This document shows, one piece after another, positions 62,591-64,000 of a DNA stretch of 64,000 nt. A program made the translations under genes and the position numbers. The DNA lies in contig NZ_JACXWX010000019.1 in assembly GCF_014764505.1 (NCBI RefSeq), forward strand, positions 1 to 64,000, written 5' to 3'. Every line of letters begins with the position of its first letter. The stretch's first letter is position 1. This stretch comes from Phormidium tenue FACHB-886. Its GTDB lineage: Bacteria; Cyanobacteriota; Cyanobacteriia; Elainellales; Elainellaceae. The notes under the pieces are model-generated. The model saw only the letters and a list, made by a program, of their open reading frames with translations, ran no database searches and was not told the origin of the DNA.

Positions 62591-63214
62591 CTAAACACCG
62601 ATAGTGTTTAATGCAACCGCGATTCGCATTGGTGCCTTTGGTCGAGCGTACATTCGTTTCATATAGGCTACCAAAGTGGGAAAAGGATCGAGTAGCTGAA
62701 TTTCGTTTGCCCAATCCAGCGTGTAAGCGAGCACAAAATCAGCTACCGTGACCTGTTCGCCAACCACAAACTGCCGACCCAACATATGGTTTTCCAGAAC
62801 GACAGCCATGCTCGTGAAGTCTTGCCGAGCTAGAGGGATCTCGGCAGGCAATTTTAACTTTTCTGGATACAAAGCAGTGTGGCGAGTGACACGCCAAAGC
62901 GGTTGTTCTAGCTCAGTGGCAGTAAAGAAAAGCCAGCGATAGAGCTGTGCTCGCAACGTTAGGTCTGTGGGTATGAAGTTACGGTCTGGGTACTTCTCGG
63001 CAAGATACAGAGCGATAGCCACGGATTCAGTGATTGTATGTTCACCATCAACTAATATGGGGAGTTTGCCAGCAGGATTGCTTGCGAGGAAGGCAGGTGC
63101 ACGGTGTTCACCTGCCTGCAGGTTGATGGGAATTGCTTCAAATGCCACCTCAAGTTCTTGGAGTACCCAGCGCACCCGAATGGATCGAGTTGGAGCAAAT
63201 TCGTAGAGCTTCAT
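62591..63214 (-). CDS. Glutathione S-transferase
   Basis: A 207-residue protein. The N-terminal thioredoxin-fold domain (MKLYEFAPTRSIRVRWVLQE, NPAGKLPILVDG, TESVAIALYL) binds glutathione, and the all-helical C-terminal domain follows. It conjugates or reduces electrophilic substrates; the true substrate is unknown. It is upstream of the TetR gene on the same strand with a 183-base gap. Confidence 0.93.
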   Translation of the reverse strand: MKLYEFAPTRSIRVRWVLQELEVAFEAIPINLQAGEHRAPAFLASNPAGKLPILVDGEHTITESVAIALYLAEKYPDRNFIPTDLTLRAQLYRWLFFTATELEQPLWRVTRHTALYPEKLKLPAEIPLARQDFTSMAVVLENHMLGRQFVVGEQVTVADFVLAYTLDWANEIQLLDPFPTLVAYMKRMYARPKAPMRIAVALNTIGV

Positions 63215-63722
63215 AAATCAACCTCGGTGATGTACGGGACCCCGTTAATATTCTTGGGCGTTGCAGATGAACGACCAGCGGAAAGGTGTTGAAGTTTGAG
63301 CGAGCTAATACAGGCTCAAGCCGCGTGTTTGCATTTGATCATCTAGGGTATGCCGAACTGAATCGATCAGCGTCCCAAACCAGCCAAACTAAGAGGTTTG
63401 CTCGATCGGCATCTTGACTTTGCCCTCCGGCAACCCTGCGACTTCAATCATGGGTGGATTTCGACAGTGCCGACTCGTGCTTTTGGCATACGATCGAGCC
63501 TGACCTCCTTGGATTCCTTTTGTTAGTAAGTCGAATGGCGTTGACTCAAATCGACATCCCAGCCAAAAATTTTTAGAGATTTTTGATCGTTCGCTATGTT
63601 TTCAAGCGCAAACTTGGAGTTCAGGCAGCTTTTGCGTATGCTGCCTCAGAAGAGAATCCTCACCTAGCGCCAGATTCCTGTTTTCAGGAGCAGCCGGAAT
63701 TATCACGATGCGTTGACTCAGG
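63215..63722. other. Intergenic region, possible small remnant frames
   Basis: On the minus strand near 63420-63510, MPKARVGTVEIHP follows an AAGGAGG-like site and overlaps a second short frame (MIEVAGLPEGKVKMPIEQTS). Both are too short and unrecognised to call genes. The rest shows no coding signal. Confidence 0.4.
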
Positions 63723-64000
63723 TTAGCAATTCTCAGCTGGCTGTGCCGGACTAAAACGAGTTGCTAGAAAATCTACGAAAGTACTGACTTTAGGCAATAA
63801 GTATCGTCGACTCGTGTAGATGGCATAAAGCGAGGAAGCTGGCCAACTGTAGTTTGGCATTAGCACTTCTAATCGTCGCGAGGTGAGCGCATCTTGAATT
63901 AACCACTCAGGCAAAAACGCCAGCCCCATCCCGGCTATAGCCGCCTGATACGTCATACCTGTGTTATTTGAACGCATTGAAGCTGCTAACTTCACTCGCT
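63723..64000 (-). CDS. LysR-family regulator, C-terminal part (gene runs off the window)
   Basis: The 92 visible residues (MRSNNTGMTYQAAIAGMGLAF, then LPEWLIQDALTSRRLEVLMP and PKVSTFVDFLATRF) are the end of a LysR effector domain. The reading frame stays open to the window edge. The N-terminal HTH must lie beyond 64000. Confidence 0.9.
   Translation of the reverse strand, partial: RVKLAASMRSNNTGMTYQAAIAGMGLAFLPEWLIQDALTSRRLEVLMPNYSWPASSLYAIYTSRRYLLPKVSTFVDFLATRFSPAQPAENC

Overview
The window is chromosomal DNA from a cyanobacterium, probably a filamentous or Leptolyngbya-like lineage; I cannot name the species. Three things point there: the HIP1 octamer GCGATCGC recurs throughout (for example 4337-4344 and 4567-4574), there is an RpaA-type response regulator, and signalling proteins typical of cyanobacteria are abundant (a GAF-GAF-PAS adenylate cyclase, CHASE3 and Rcp1-type regulators). 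I see no rRNA, tRNA, CRISPR array, prophage or intact transposase.

Layout. 0-8 kb: a truncated branched-chain amino-acid binding lipoprotein, carA, a bestrophin-like channel, a Dps ferritin with an unusual ferroxidase residue, a large CHAT protease/STAND NTPase/TPR protein, and a two-domain sirohydrochlorin chelatase. 8-23 kb: mostly housekeeping: valS with an internal membrane segment, a variant EF-G, an anion transporter, a lone ABC ATPase, an M3 oligopeptidase, gpsA, rpaA and trpA. 23-31 kb: a long AT-rich gap, then exported or surface proteins (M14 carboxypeptidase, two small secreted proteins), a methyltransferase, an aspartate aminotransferase and a VOC protein. 31-40 kb: signalling: an adenylate cyclase divergent from a TrkA-N/pore/TrkA-N protein, a CHASE3 histidine kinase followed by a decayed second kinase and an Rcp1-like regulator, then an aminotransferase. 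40-49 kb: an SGNH hydrolase, a deacetylase-like protein, tpiA and a complete sugar ABC importer (binding protein, two permeases, ATPase). 49-64 kb: an accessory-looking stretch with many intergenic palindromes, a decayed peptidoglycan-binding gene, pirin/LysR, a six-module REC-HTH-HPt-REC-REC-GGDEF regulator, an SDR, a receiver lacking its phosphorylatable Asp, and a TetR with matching operators next to a thioredoxin-reductase-like flavoenzyme, a GST and a second LysR.

Themes. First, intergenic regions carry many perfect hairpins. Some are bidirectional terminators. Others belong to a dispersed element with TAGCGCTACGCG-type terminal inverted repeats, in some copies carrying an internal hairpin. 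Two palindromes lie inside coding sequence (gpsA and the sugar-binding protein). Second, several proteins keep a family fold but lose a signature residue: the EF-G G3 His, the K+ filter, the receiver Asp, the NADPH site of the flavoenzyme and a Dps Asp. Third, the best local regulatory circuit is TetR (61832-62407) with near-identical operator cores upstream of itself and upstream of the flavoenzyme. The best candidate for a poorly described system is the CHAT-STAND-TPR protein, though it stands alone with no recognisable partner gene.
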